A stretch of 60,252 nucleotides of DNA from Trichomonas tenax (Eukaryota > Parabasalia > Trichomonadida > Trichomonadidae). The notes under the pieces are model-generated. The model was not told where the DNA came from. It did not search any database and was given only the letters and a program-made list of their open reading frames with translations. The DNA is taken from assembly GCA_023091735.1 (NCBI GenBank), contig JALKBU010000213.1, positions 1 to 60,252 of the forward strand. The letters are read 5' to 3'. This document shows, piece after piece, positions 21,937 to 32,312 of this stretch. A program made the position numbers and the translations under genes. The first letter of the stretch is position 1; the number at the start of each line of letters is the position of its first letter.

Positions 21937-23040
21937 ATGCTATAAAAAAATCTAGTTCTTTCTTTTAAATCAAATTTAAATCTTTAAACTTCTTCTATTA
22001 GAGGGCATTTTAAATTTATTTATATTCTATTTCGTATAAAAATAAGATACACAATAATAACTAGCTAAAAATTAAGTTATTATTTTGATATTAATTCAAA
22101 ATATCAATATCAATTTGATCTGCCACAGATGCATCCGAGCACGGTCAAATCTATTGTGAATTTGTACTATATAGTCAGATATCAAGTTTTGTCAAAAATG
22201 ATGTTTAAAATAATGTAACTTACGAAGTTATAGTCAGAACAATAATTAAATAGGATCCAGTAATCAGAGAAAAGATAACTATAGTATCTATTTTTGGTTA
22301 TTAGATCAATGATTGAACCAAACAAATTTATTTTTTTTCTTTTTTTGCAATGAAGTTCAAGGACTGTATATATTCATTGAGCATCTCTATTCCATGAATA
22401 TAATGTGTTATGGAAAGTAGCTAAGTACATTCCAAGATAATTCCGAATAAGTTCAAACTCCAACAAAGTTGATGTTGACAGTGATTTTTTTATACTTTGC
22501 ATTGGTGTTCACAATGAAAAGTATTGAAAAGTGCTTTCATGAATCCCGATAGAAAACCCGAGTGTATTATCAATTTCCCTCATCCTGTTTTCACAATTGG
22601 TTCCAATACATTTATATGATCAACAATTTAGAGTGTGGAAACTAAATTAATGATAACAATTCTGAGGCCTTTAAGAATCAATTGATTGCATAACATATCA
22701 TTATTGCCTCTACATATGAACTAATAACCATGACTTACTCTTGCTGTGTTTATTATAGTGGAAATTGCACAAGAATATCTATCTGCTATTCGTTTGTACA
22801 TTTTATATTATTATAATTGTACTGATTCACTACTTGTTTTTGATAACCAGTGGTGGATGAAAGGAATGTCATGTAGTTAAAGATAGCTTTTAGAGACATT
22901 TTTTAATTCTAAAAATATAAACAAATGACCATGAGCGAATAATTGAAACAATAAATAGCTTAGATCTCCCATAACTCATTTGTTGAGTAAATAGATTCTA
23001 CTATCTTCATCCCAAGGAGAAATCATTGAATAAATATATT
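21937..23040. other. AT-rich spacer with weak coding-like fragments at 22540-22830
   Basis: Plus-strand fragments such as NPDRKPECIINFPHPVFT and INDNNSEAFKNQLIA look protein-like but are short and interrupted. They may be a nearly erased gene. Nothing else is recognised. Confidence 0.3.
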
Positions 23041-23128
23041 CTTGACAAAAGTGACACATTTTGAAAAATTTACAAATAGTAACTTTTCTTAAATAGTTCA
23101 CTTTTGTATCAAGAATGGAAATATTTAT
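23041..23128 (+). repeat. Dispersed repeat, copy 1 of about 85 bp
   Basis: Shares a long colinear match with 34952-35035: TTGACA...CACATTTTGAA, TTTACAAA, AGTAACTTTTCT, TTCACTTTTGTATCAAGAAT and GGAAATATT in the same order and spacing. No gene lies immediately next to this copy. Confidence 0.75.
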
Positions 23129-23501
23129 CAAAAAATTTAACATGAAATGCAAACCGTTCAAATTATAACCTTATTTTCCATAAATGTGGATTAAAAATGC
23201 ATTATATTTTCAAACATATTCACCCGAAAAGTTGTAATATTTATAATAGGATATTACATCATTTTTACTATATTATTACAGTTAAGGATTTTTAATAACA
23301 TTATCTTGGACAATATATTTAAAAATTCTTTTCAGTCCGAAAAAGCATGATTTGTGGATTTTAAATCAATCAAAACGATCAACTTCATATCCATCTCCAC
23401 CTGTATATGTTAATTTATTAAAATTATAACTGAAGATAATATAAAAAGAAATTGTATAATTACATAAGAGTAATTTCTATATTTCAATCTTTCATAGTCA
23501 T

Positions 23502-23741
23502 TTTGTAGAGTAAATCGCTGATTATTTCGAAAATCGAGTCTGAAAGGAAGAACTATGGACTGGATTGCTAAGATTTGGGCATTTGTGCCAATCTAGCACA
23601 CAATTTTTCCTTTCAGAAGCATTCTGTAGAGTAAATCGCTGATTATTTCGAAGATCGAGTCTGAAAGGATGAACTGTGGACTGGATTGCTAGCACCTTGG
23701 CTACCAGTCCCAATCAAGCATTTAATTTTTCTTTTCAAAGT
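23502..23741 (+). repeat. 121-bp tandem duplication
   Basis: Two head-to-tail copies begin at GTAGAGTAAATCGCTG (23505 and 23626), with scattered substitutions concentrated in the middle of the unit. Short open frames inside are incidental. Confidence 0.8.
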
Positions 23742-24039
23742 AAATTTAAACAAATATAGGATATCATTCTTCCAATAATCATTTATAACCATATGCCACA
23801 TAAATATTTATTTGTCAAATATTCATGTTTACATGCCAGATAATACTTTTTATGTCACTTTTCGTGACAACTTTCTGTAAGCAACATATGTTAATTAATA
23901 GATATTTATACACCAGATGAATACAACTCTATCATGATTTAGGCTTCTATTGTCTTTTTCGGGGTTCAAAAACGCTTCTTTTATCTTCTGAACAGCAGAA
24001 CAAAGAAAAAAGTAGAGTCAAAATTGTAAAAAATGATAG
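23742..24039. other. Spacer with TTTGTCA/TTTACATG cluster
   Basis: Positions 23812-23872 hold TTTGTCAAAT, TTTACATGCCA and GTCACTTTTCGTGAC. No gene seen. Confidence 0.4.
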
Positions 24040-24310
24040 CAAAGCAGCACAATGTTTATTCAATAGCACCATTGGATTTTAAGAATTGAATCTTTCGAAA
24101 GATTTCATTTCTATTGCAATTGATAATGGAGATTTATATCATAATGATGATAAAATGTGAATAATTGATTCTATATCATAATGATGATAAAATATGAATA
24201 ATTGATAACTTTCATATTTACATCAGCTCCATTTTCAACTAAATATTGAACGATTTCGAGTGACTTCATTTCAATGGCAATTAATAATGGAGATTTATTT
24301 CACATTAATA
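24040..24310 (-). pseudogene. Ankyrin-repeat relic
   Basis: The minus strand encodes KSPLLIAIEMKSLEIVQYL continuing VENGADVNMK, a full ankyrin repeat, followed by a second copy beginning KSPLSIAIEMKSFE that breaks down into stops. Imperfect copies of ATCATAATGATGATAAAATG at about 24150, 24174 and 24338 separate them. No start or continuous frame remains. Confidence 0.65.
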
Positions 24311-24587
24311 AAAAACTTGAACGATTGATGTAATATCATAATGATGATAAAATGTGAATGACTGATGTAATATCATAATGAAATAGTTAACGGTCCTGGA
24401 ACACCATATACATAACAAAGTTATTAGTTGTGTACAGCAATGACATGGGTTCATTAATCCCAATATTTTGTCATCAAAAGTTTCATTCATAATTCGTGCA
24501 TCACATAGCTGGACTGCCTTCTACCTTGAGACGTTGTCCCTAATTTGCATCAGAGCTCAAAAAAAAGTTACTTGCGAGAGAGACAAA

Positions 24588-24600
24588 GGGGGGGGGGGGG
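24588..24600 (+). repeat. Run of 13 G residues
   Basis: Homopolymer of 13 G followed by ACATCT in otherwise AT-rich DNA. Its length may vary between cells or be miscalled. Confidence 0.85.
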
Positions 24601-24669
24601 ACATCTATTCAGAAATTAAAGTTTTACTAAGTATAATGCTATTCGCCGTAATATAGTTTCATCTCTCTA

Positions 24670-24900
24670 TTTGGGGCTAAAGGATGGACAATCAGCCCTA
24701 ATTTACGCAAGCAATGGAGTTAGCAGCCTCCTGCATGATACCCAATTTTGTTTTAACGCAAAATATACGCGATTACTATATTGCAACAAGTGATTGCTCA
24801 AGATACTTTTTCAGCATCACCTGATGCATCACTATCGAGCAAAAACCTACTCAAGCGCCTCCAATATGGTGTTGCACGAATGTTTAAATTCCTTTTGTGT
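24670..24900 (+). pseudogene. Probable ankyrin-repeat relic
   Basis: LKDGQSALIYASNGVSSLL resembles an ankyrin repeat of the trichomonad type. Downstream codons stay coding-like (AKTYSSASNMVLHECLN) but contain an in-frame stop. It lies 300 bp upstream of the intact ankyrin gene on the same strand. Confidence 0.45.
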
Positions 24901-25094
24901 TAGTGTTTCGTGTTAGATTTTATTATAAATATGATGCTAGACTACGGCTTTTGGTAAAACATTCACCGATCATCAATAATAAATAGAGATTGATAACATT
25001 TTCATTAACATTTTTTTGCCCGGGATTGCTGTGAACTTATATGGAGCAATTACATCTATTTAATATTTGAAAGAATATCAAATAAATGAGGGGA

Positions 25095-25170
25095 GAATGG
25101 TGTAATACCCCCATTTTAAATTAAATGTGGTGAAGTGGTGTAATACCCCCTATTTTAAATTTAATGATGT
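25095..25170 (+). repeat. Tandem pair with GGTGTAATACCCCC
   Basis: Two units of about 38 bp, each GGTGTAATACCCCC followed by ATTTTAAAT and TTAAATG, directly upstream of the ankyrin gene. They could carry promoter elements for it. Confidence 0.65.
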
Positions 25171-25184
25171 CAGGGGAAGTTCCT

Positions 25185-25189
25185 TCATA
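25185..25189 (+). promoter_or_regulatory. Initiator-like TCATA before the ankyrin gene
   Basis: Matches TCAYW; the central A is 8 bases upstream of the ATG. Confidence 0.45.
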
Positions 25190-25194
25190 AAAAA

Positions 25195-26508
25195 ATGGAG
25201 CATTTAGTAAAGATTGCGAGTGAATGCAATCTTCCAACTGTTGTCTCCGCAATTTTAGAAGATGACGTGAGAGAGTTTCACAACCTATTGCAGAGTATTC
25301 CAGATGCAAAAGAAGTTTCAATTACATTCAAACAGAATCCTGATTTTCCAATAGAAATAATATCATCCAAGCCTCCAATAATATGCGTTTGCGCATTATT
25401 TGGGGCTATTCAGTGTTTAACTTATCTTCATTATTTAAATTGGGATATTAATGCAATAGATTCAAAGAAAAGAACACCATTAATGTTTTCTATTGCTGGA
25501 GGAAGATTCGATGTATATGAATATTTGTTGAGACTTGGTGCAAATGGTTCATTAAGTGATTCATATGGATCAAGCATTCTTCATTATGCAATTAAATATA
25601 ATGTATGGAGTATAATTCAGTACATAATTGACAATAATATCGTTAACATTAACAGAATGACAACAAGAGGAGCTTCTCCTTTAATGTGGGCTGCGCAGTT
25701 TGCTGATCCTTCAACAATTGATTATCTGATCAACAAAGGAGCAGACACATCCGCAAAGACTTCCGGAGGCTGGTCTTTAATGCATTATTCAGCTGCTTCA
25801 AATAATGTTGAAAATCTCAAATACCTGATTGAAAAGGGATTTGACATCAATGAGGAGTTGAACAATCATAGTACACCTTTAACTCTGTCTATCTCTGAAA
25901 ATTCTTTTGATGCATTTAAATTTTTAATAGAAAATGGCGCGAGTACAAAGTTTGAGGTAAGGAACGTCACAACTCCATTTGCTTTTGCAGCAATTAATAA
26001 TAATACAGAAATAATGAATTATTTAATGGAAAACTCAAATTTCGAAATTACTATCAGTGATATTGAGCAAACACTTAATACATTGTGCGAAAGAACAAAT
26101 TTAAAGACAATTCAAAATGAAAACAAAGCTATTAAACCATCAATCGATACATTATCAAATATATTAACAATATTAGTATCAAAATTTAGCAAAAATGATA
26201 TTGATAGCCTGAAGGTCGAAGAATACATATACTCAATGGTGGCCCGCAAGCAAAGTCTTGAAATTTTGCAATTATTCGACTCATTTCTTGAAATAAACTG
26301 GGATTGGCAGAATGCTGAAGATTCAGATAGATCGATATTCTTGTGCGCCTGTATATCTGATAATATTGTAATTTTAGATTTTCTCAAATCAAAATGCAAA
26401 GATATTATGAAAGCGAGCACATTAAATGAAACGCCAATAACAGTGGCACAACAAGAAAATTGCGACAAACTAAAAGGAAAACTGCATAATTATGGTATTC
26501 CCATTTAA
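25195..26508 (+). CDS. Ankyrin-repeat protein, 437 aa, intact
   Basis: Complete trichomonad-type ankyrin protein. An N-terminal helical segment (1-60) is followed by about six ankyrin repeats between residues 60 and 290, with clear signatures (KKRTPLMFSIAGGRFDVYEYL, GASPLMWAAQFADPSTIDYL, STPLTLSISENSFDAFKFL). The C-terminal 150 residues are more diverged but include another ankyrin-like helix pair near 370-420 (SIFLCACISDNIVILDFL). No signal or membrane segment, so probably a cytosolic or nuclear scaffold. An initiator-like motif 8 bases before the ATG supports the start. Several decayed relatives lie nearby, so this is a surviving member of an expanded family. Partner unknown. Confidence 0.9.
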   Translation: MEHLVKIASECNLPTVVSAILEDDVREFHNLLQSIPDAKEVSITFKQNPDFPIEIISSKPPIICVCALFGAIQCLTYLHYLNWDINAIDSKKRTPLMFSIAGGRFDVYEYLLRLGANGSLSDSYGSSILHYAIKYNVWSIIQYIIDNNIVNINRMTTRGASPLMWAAQFADPSTIDYLINKGADTSAKTSGGWSLMHYSAASNNVENLKYLIEKGFDINEELNNHSTPLTLSISENSFDAFKFLIENGASTKFEVRNVTTPFAFAAINNNTEIMNYLMENSNFEITISDIEQTLNTLCERTNLKTIQNENKAIKPSIDTLSNILTILVSKFSKNDIDSLKVEEYIYSMVARKQSLEILQLFDSFLEINWDWQNAEDSDRSIFLCACISDNIVILDFLKSKCKDIMKASTLNETPITVAQQENCDKLKGKLHNYGIPI

Positions 26509-27090
26509 TTTTCAATCATTTGCTTTAATATCAATGTTGCACTATTATAAGCTAGAGGCTTTATCATGCTTCGAATGATCTCGAATTTTATATTAATTTT
26601 GTAGTATAGTATTTTTCATTTGGATTATGCAGAAAATATATAGCATCCTTAAATTTAATGCTGCACATTCACCATAATGCATATTGAAATGCTAATCTTA
26701 TTTTTTCCAGTCTGAACTGATTTGTAATAAATGACTTTAATACCAAATGCAAATAAACCATTTCAAACACATAATGAGAATGCTTTTATAAAAATAACAC
26801 ATTTAAAAAATAACTTTAAAGATATATCAATCATAAGTACTGTTTATAGCCTAATATCTATTATAAAACAGACCACTGAATCTGCTTTTATAATATTGCA
26901 ATTGAAATAATGTAAAATATATCAGTTTTTATGATAATATAAAAAGATCAACATTTGAATTCGGAATTTGTAATTAAATATAATACAAAATAACTACCAT
27001 ACAGCTGTCATATCTGTCTATGAAAATATAGAGCCATTCGCTAAATTTGTATCGGGAAAATCTTTTGACACGTAAACTAATTTTGTCAAA
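26509..27090. other. AT-rich spacer
   Basis: No gene seen. The end (27060-27110) contains TTTTGACACGTAAAC, TTTTGTCAAAT and TTGACATT, a motif cluster abutting the BET gene. Confidence 0.45.
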
Positions 27091-27095
27091 TCATA
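27091..27095 (+). promoter_or_regulatory. Initiator-like TCATA before the BET-type gene
   Basis: Matches TCAYW, about 24 bases upstream of the ATG, embedded in the TTGTCAAAT / TTGACATT cluster. Confidence 0.35.
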
Positions 27096-27116
27096 AAAAT
27101 TGACATTCTTGTAAGT

Positions 27117-27875
27117 ATGAATGGGAAAATGACCCCAATATCATACTTACAGGCGGCGAAGATCATGGAACGCATTCTCGAGCACCCGTGTTCCGGTCCT
27201 TTCGTGAGAGATGATAACTTTGATGCACAGACGCAAAAAAGATATTCTTCGCTCGTATCGCGTCCAATATCTTTATCGAAGATAAACAGCAAGTTAGCAC
27301 ATCAGAGATACGAAAACGTCAATCAATGGTATTCTGATATGGAGTTAATCGCCGAAAATACAGCAAAAGTCTATGGACGTTATTCAAACAAATCAATTCT
27401 CGCTCAGGAGATGCTACGGCTCTTTGACAAAGAGTGGATCAACTTTGTAAGCTGGAATCAAACAAAATGGACAAGATTATTTAGCGAACTTTCTCATAAC
27501 GTTCAATTTCAATTAAACAAGGCACCAGAGAACCTAAGATATGATGTTACCGTGAGATCTTCCATAAATCTTACAATTTCTTCAGATATTAATGCAATTT
27601 ATGAAGATTCTGAAGAAGAGGAAGAAGCAACCGTAAAATATCCACTTCCTGAAGTTGACATCGACAATTTCTTGTCCGCTGTATCTGAATTGTCTAATCC
27701 ACACGATGTTAAAGCTCTTGGGTCGATTATTGAGAAGAGACAACCTGATTTAATCAGTTTGGAGAAAGTTCTGGAAATAGATGTGACGAAGCTAACGACT
27801 GAAACTCTGAGTGAATTAATAGATTACGTGAAAGAAAGATATCACAAGATGAAAAAAGAATATCCGGAGGCATAA
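27117..27875 (+). CDS. BET-like protein: single bromodomain plus NET domain
   Basis: 252-residue chromatin protein. Residues about 8-108 form a bromodomain (ILEHPCSGPFV, an SRPISLSKINSKL loop-helix, and a C-terminal helix with LRLFDKEW). The usual YN acetyl-lysine-binding asparagine position reads Y86-G87, so histone-acetyl binding may be weakened or done by another residue. An acidic stretch (EDSEEEEEA, 163-171) precedes a NET domain at about 182-248 (LGSIIEKRQPDL, EIDVTKLTTETLSELIDYV). Bromodomain followed by NET is the BET architecture, here with one bromodomain. Expected in the nucleus as a transcription or chromatin adaptor; NET domains bind short basic peptides of partner proteins. It stands alone, transcribed on the plus strand. 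Confidence 0.85.
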   Translation: MNGKMTPISYLQAAKIMERILEHPCSGPFVRDDNFDAQTQKRYSSLVSRPISLSKINSKLAHQRYENVNQWYSDMELIAENTAKVYGRYSNKSILAQEMLRLFDKEWINFVSWNQTKWTRLFSELSHNVQFQLNKAPENLRYDVTVRSSINLTISSDINAIYEDSEEEEEATVKYPLPEVDIDNFLSAVSELSNPHDVKALGSIIEKRQPDLISLEKVLEIDVTKLTTETLSELIDYVKERYHKMKKEYPEA

Positions 27876-28049
27876 GTTTGATGTATTTGTTTATTATATA
27901 AATGTGACCATGATACTATGTTGCTTTATTGAGTTTACAATCGTATTTTCATTTTCATATTTTATCAATAACAATGAATTAAATAACGGCAATACGCAAG
28001 TATACACACCACAAAAATATATGACTATGCACTGGTAATATCTATATCA

Positions 28050-28268
28050 TCAATTTTTCAATTGATAATCTGTTTTAACATGGATATATAAACTAGATTC
28101 ATAAGCTACATGAAGCATGTCGTTAATAGCCTCAATAACAATGTCGTTATAACATGATTTGATAAGATAATCATGGTTTTTTAAATATTGTCTCGAATCA
28201 GCGGCAGAAGATGCAACATAGCCAAGTGATTGTTACCTTCAATTTTTAGATGACTTATGTTAAAGCAA
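28050..28268 (-). pseudogene. Unidentified gene remnant
   Basis: The minus strand encodes SLGYVASSAADSRQYLKNHD continuing with coding-type composition through IKSCYNDIVIEAINDMLHV to a TGA, preceded in another frame by NISHLKIEGNNH. One indel would join them. No start codon remains. Family unknown. Confidence 0.4.
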
Positions 28269-28572
28269 ATAACATGATTGAAAATGAAAACATGATATTG
28301 CCAAGTAAAATATTTTTTGCCACGTAAAATATTATGAGATGTATATCCCTAATTACACCCTGCAATTCAAATGATCGTAATTTTTTTTTTCTTTTTTGAA
28401 AATATGATTCAGGTAGGACTGCTAGATTCTGGCCTTTCTTATTTAGAAAATTATTTTACAATTACACAATTTTGTTATGTTTACAACTCCCCAAAATCTT
28501 CATAAATATATAGCAGATATATAATGAATCGAAATCCCAAGTTTTTCAAAATAAGAGGGGCACCAACCATTT

Positions 28573-29295
28573 ATGAGCAAGCTCGAACAAGATCTCAAAG
28601 GAGGAGTCTCAGATTCCATCGGTTCTTCAGAGGACAAAAGCGATCAGAAGCCCGAAAGCCACGAGTTCGACATTCACCCGCGGAGGCCTTCGATCATGTT
28701 GGAATCTGATCTTCCAGAATATTTGACATACAGCTGCATTAAAACGAAATCTTCGATGCTCGGTGGATACTGCACTCATTTCCAATTGACTTTAGATGAC
28801 AAACAGCTTTTCCACGCCAAAGTGAAGAAAATGAGTCAAATCCAGCCAATTCCTGTAGGTCCTGGCACAGAAGTACACTACAGTGGAAAGCAGGATTTCC
28901 TTCTGCTGACGAACTCAACGCATGAAGCATTTTCTTTACGCGAATCAACTCCAACCGGACCAGAGTTGCTCGTAGTTTCGATGTATCAGATCGTTTCCAT
29001 CAATGAACCGAATACTGTTCGCGTTGTGTATAAAAATATGAATGGTACCGGAACGAAAATTCTCGTTAGTAGAAAACCGACACAAGGCGAAGATGGAACA
29101 TGGATTCTTGACTTCAGTGACAGGTACACCATTCCTAGCAAGAAAAATGCAATCCTTGTCGATGAAAACACAAATGAAGAAGTTATTACGATAAGAAAAG
29201 TTGAAGACAACGAGATAGAGATCGATGCAATCACGTCTGTATCTCCTTTGTATGTTTTTGCTACTGTGCTTTCTTTCTGGTTAGCTTCAATTTGA
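28573..29295 (+). CDS. Tubby-domain protein
   Basis: 240-residue protein with a C-terminal Tubby-like fold. The N-terminal 45 residues are polar and probably disordered. Strand-rich sequence follows from about residue 50. The C-terminal block is diagnostic: GTWILDFSDRYTIPSKKNAI (176-195), then an ITIRKV strand, and a closing SPLYVFATVLSFWLASI segment, matching the tubby pattern of a conserved strand, the KNFQLV-like turn, and the buried C-terminal helix. Tubby domains bind phosphoinositides (PI(4,5)P2) and in other eukaryotes deliver receptors to cilia, so a role at flagella or membranes is plausible but inferred. The hydrophobic C-terminus is the core helix of the barrel, not a membrane span. 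No clear TCAYW element precedes this ATG. Confidence 0.85.
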   Translation: MSKLEQDLKGGVSDSIGSSEDKSDQKPESHEFDIHPRRPSIMLESDLPEYLTYSCIKTKSSMLGGYCTHFQLTLDDKQLFHAKVKKMSQIQPIPVGPGTEVHYSGKQDFLLLTNSTHEAFSLRESTPTGPELLVVSMYQIVSINEPNTVRVVYKNMNGTGTKILVSRKPTQGEDGTWILDFSDRYTIPSKKNAILVDENTNEEVITIRKVEDNEIEIDAITSVSPLYVFATVLSFWLASI

Positions 29296-30829
29296 TTTTC
29301 ACCGACTTGTTTTGATATTACTAAACTCTTTCCATCGAAGATGTCTTTCATTTGCAAATTAGTTTTATCCTTTTAATGAATTATTCACTATATCGTTAAA
29401 TAATGCCAAAATATATTTTTATTTTCATGAAAAAATAAAGTTATGCATTCAAACACATTTCATATAATATTTTTTTAGCTGCATATTTAAACTATATAGT
29501 TTGACACAGTTTATAAATATATTTGGTATTCGATATATTGATATGATAAATTGAACAACAAATCATTACAATATATTATTTATTAACTGTTATGCCTTAA
29601 ATACATCTTTTATCATCAAAATATAATTTAAAAAACAATATTTAAGAACTGTTCTCCAATAGCTATGATTTGAATTGATTTATAACTTATTGGGTACCAT
29701 TTTTGAATATTCAACATTTGCCAATTAGCTAAAATTAATAGGGATATTAAGAATTTTAGAAAAGAATTATAAAAATGATTAATTTTGATAAAATTAAATT
29801 TAACAATGGATCTATAGATAATCTGATAGGGAAGAAACTTTGGAATGGAAAAATTTTTAATAAATTGTATAAGCAGTGTTAGATATGCATAATACATAGT
29901 CAAGATATTAGTATTAGCCTGTATTTATTATGATAAAGCAAAAATGAAAAAAAAAAAAAAATAAATGAAAATGCAATCGAACAATTTACCTTTGTCAATG
30001 AAAAACGATTTATTCAATTATGCCACGTAATTTACATTATTCGCAACTAAATAAAGAACTTAAAATGATAAAAACAATTACATGGCAAAATTTGTGCAAA
30101 CAAAATTTAGAAAATGACCTTGATATGCTATTCTGTATTATATCAATTGTTACTTTTAAAAAGATTTTATTTTTCAATACATATGCATTATTTCAAGAAA
30201 CCGCTTCCTGATTCAAAATTTTAAAACAAAATATACTTGATATTAATTCTAGAATCATTTAAACATAATTATGTTTTCTATAACAAAAAAATTTTATGGA
30301 ACTTCATGAAGTTTTCAGATGTTGTCTAGAATCATGTGCTGGTTATTATTTTGAAGTTTTAAAAATATCTTCCAGACTTCCAGAAGATCGAAAATCCTTG
30401 AAAAACACGCCTGTGATACACCTGATGGACACTGTATTTAAATCGGGGATGCATCAAATATTTAGGGGATGAAAATTATATACAGATATATTGATATACG
30501 CATGTGCAGAATGGTGTATCTTTTCTATTTAATCAAATCTGAGCGTTTGAAAATTTAATTTAAATTTTATCTATCTCTAATAATGACTATAGTCAACTAT
30601 ATTTCAATTCATATTGCCCAGGCCTGTATAGAACATGGAGCATTGAATCGAAATATAGATGTTTCTGTAAAAATACATCAGAATTGTAAAAATGTGAGAT
30701 TTTTGAGTGATTTTATGGTCTTCAGCAGTTTCTCTAAGTACAAGCAGCGTATTCTAGTTAGTAAAATGCTGTAAAATCCCTTCAAGAGCCTAGATCGTAA
30801 ACAATTATTTGTAAATAATCCAGTGCTTT
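29296..30829. other. AT-rich spacer
   Basis: Very AT-rich, with an A-run at about 29947. Frames in this stretch have random AT-driven composition. No gene supported. Confidence 0.45.
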
Positions 30830-31280
30830 GATTGCCTGGAAGAAATGACTACGAATTGCTTAATTTCCTAAAAAATCAGCATTCAATATAGCTCCAAGCA
30901 ATCTGTCATCGAGCAGAACAGGTTTTGGATATTTGAATGCTACAGTATGCAAGCATCACAGTCATTAGTATTAACTGTCGATTTTTTTTCAAAAAACAAT
31001 GTCATCAAAAATGATCAGCCTCTGGCATAGGCTCTCCAGAGCAGCAAATGTCTGTATAGTTGATGCCAGAAATTGATCGTTTTTTAAAATATTTGTAAAC
31101 GATTGTGATTATAAATCAAAGATAACTCGTATTGTCTAACATGACGAAAAGTCCCGCAAAAGCTATCGGTTATCATATCATTAGGTATCAAAAACGCGTA
31201 CTGTTGATGCAAGAATCGGATTTATCGCATTCTCTGCGGCACTCTGAGGTTTTTAGATCATGGTGCGTTTTAAAAATATC
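30830..31280 (+). pseudogene. Decayed ankyrin-type gene
   Basis: Plus-strand fragments NDYELLNFLKNQHSI, NVIKNDQPLA plus ALQSSKCLYS, and RIGFIAFSAAL followed after a frame step by RFLDHGAF follow the order of an ankyrin protein, each broken by stops or indels. The last pair is the clearest ankyrin unit. Confidence 0.4.
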
Positions 31281-31475
31281 ATGACGCCATAGAAAATGTA
31301 TACTTGTAAAAAGAATGTCGAATGACTAAGTACTGAGCAAATCTCGAAGGCGCCAACAGACAGCAAACCATAAACTGAGTAGAAAAGCTTCGTGTTTGTG
31401 ATTTGTCGACTGTTGATGCCTTATTTGCGATGAAGTTGCGATAATATCGAAGATTGAGAATTCTTGAATGAAGCA
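31281..31475. other. Coding-like relic on the minus strand, unidentified
   Basis: The minus strand has a 66-codon open stretch (SRILNLRYYRNFIANKAST and on) with non-AT-rich codons but no recognisable domain. It may belong to the same old gene debris. Confidence 0.25.
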
Positions 31476-31545
31476 CCACTAGTTTTTCACTGGCAAGAGC
31501 AATGACTGCGCTGATTGATTCTTGGAACTAGTGAAAAACTAGTGG
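31476..31545. repeat. Perfect 16-bp inverted repeat
   Basis: CCACTAGTTTTTCACT (31476-31491) and its exact complement (31530-31545) are separated by 38 bases. It could form a stem-loop or be the trace of a small element. Confidence 0.75.
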
Positions 31546-32304
31546 AGAACGCATTACCACATTTGGTAGCGCACATATAAGTTTAAAGTTAGTAAATAAG
31601 GGGGTAGGGGATGCATCCTATATTCCCCTTTTATGGGTAAATTTGAATGGTGTCTTCTATCGTCACAATTTTTTGGTGTCCAACATAACCTTAGACGCTC
31701 TCAAATTTTGAAAGGTGTGCAACGGTTTTTGATACATCATTCAAAAAATTTGAAATGCAAGAAAATAAGAAATATACAACCTATGGATATAGTCGATTTG
31801 TTTGGCTAAATTAGAATTTTCAAAAGAGTTGATTTTTACGCCAAAAACTCAAAACAAACACAAAAAATGAATTTTAAAATAGGCACACCTTAGAATCCTG
31901 GACATGAAATTCAGAACATACTTTTCACTTTTTCGAAAAGCGTAACAAAAACATGAATATGAGTGCATTAAAACCAGCTTCCATTAAGAAACTGAGTGGC
32001 TATAATAAAATTGAAAAATCCTTTGTTTTTATGACAAATAATAGGATTTTACAAACAAAATGTCAAAATCTTATTCGACCAAGAAGTTTTAAAAAATAGA
32101 ATCAGGAAAAATCTATGATTATTTCCAAATTTGCATCCCTAAATCTGCATCTTTGAAATCACTGCAATCGGTTTTGCTATCGATCAAATTGAGGAAAAAT
32201 TGAAAACTCAAAGTTGATCAACTAAACTTCTACAATAATATATACACATATTAAAGATGCTATACATGAAAGGATTCATGAAAATATGAATTATATGTCA
32301 CTTT
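31546..32304. other. Spacer upstream of the nitroreductase
   Basis: No gene supported. Contains a G-rich stretch near 31598-31615 and otherwise AT-rich DNA. Confidence 0.4.
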
Positions 32305-32309
32305 TCATT
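32305..32309 (+). promoter_or_regulatory. Initiator-like TCATT that decides the nitroreductase start
   Basis: TCATT matches TCAYW and its A lies 6 bases before ATG 32313. A transcript starting here would exclude the upstream in-frame ATG at 32286. Confidence 0.5.
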
Positions 32310-32312
32310 AAA

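Noticed and set aside
23505..23741. CRISPR-like repeat pair
   Set aside because: Only two adjacent full-length copies without spacers; a tandem duplication in a eukaryotic genome.
29628..29903. 91-codon minus-strand frame with hydrophobic stretches
   Set aside because: Composition is that of random AT-rich DNA (Ile, Phe, Tyr, Asn, Lys).
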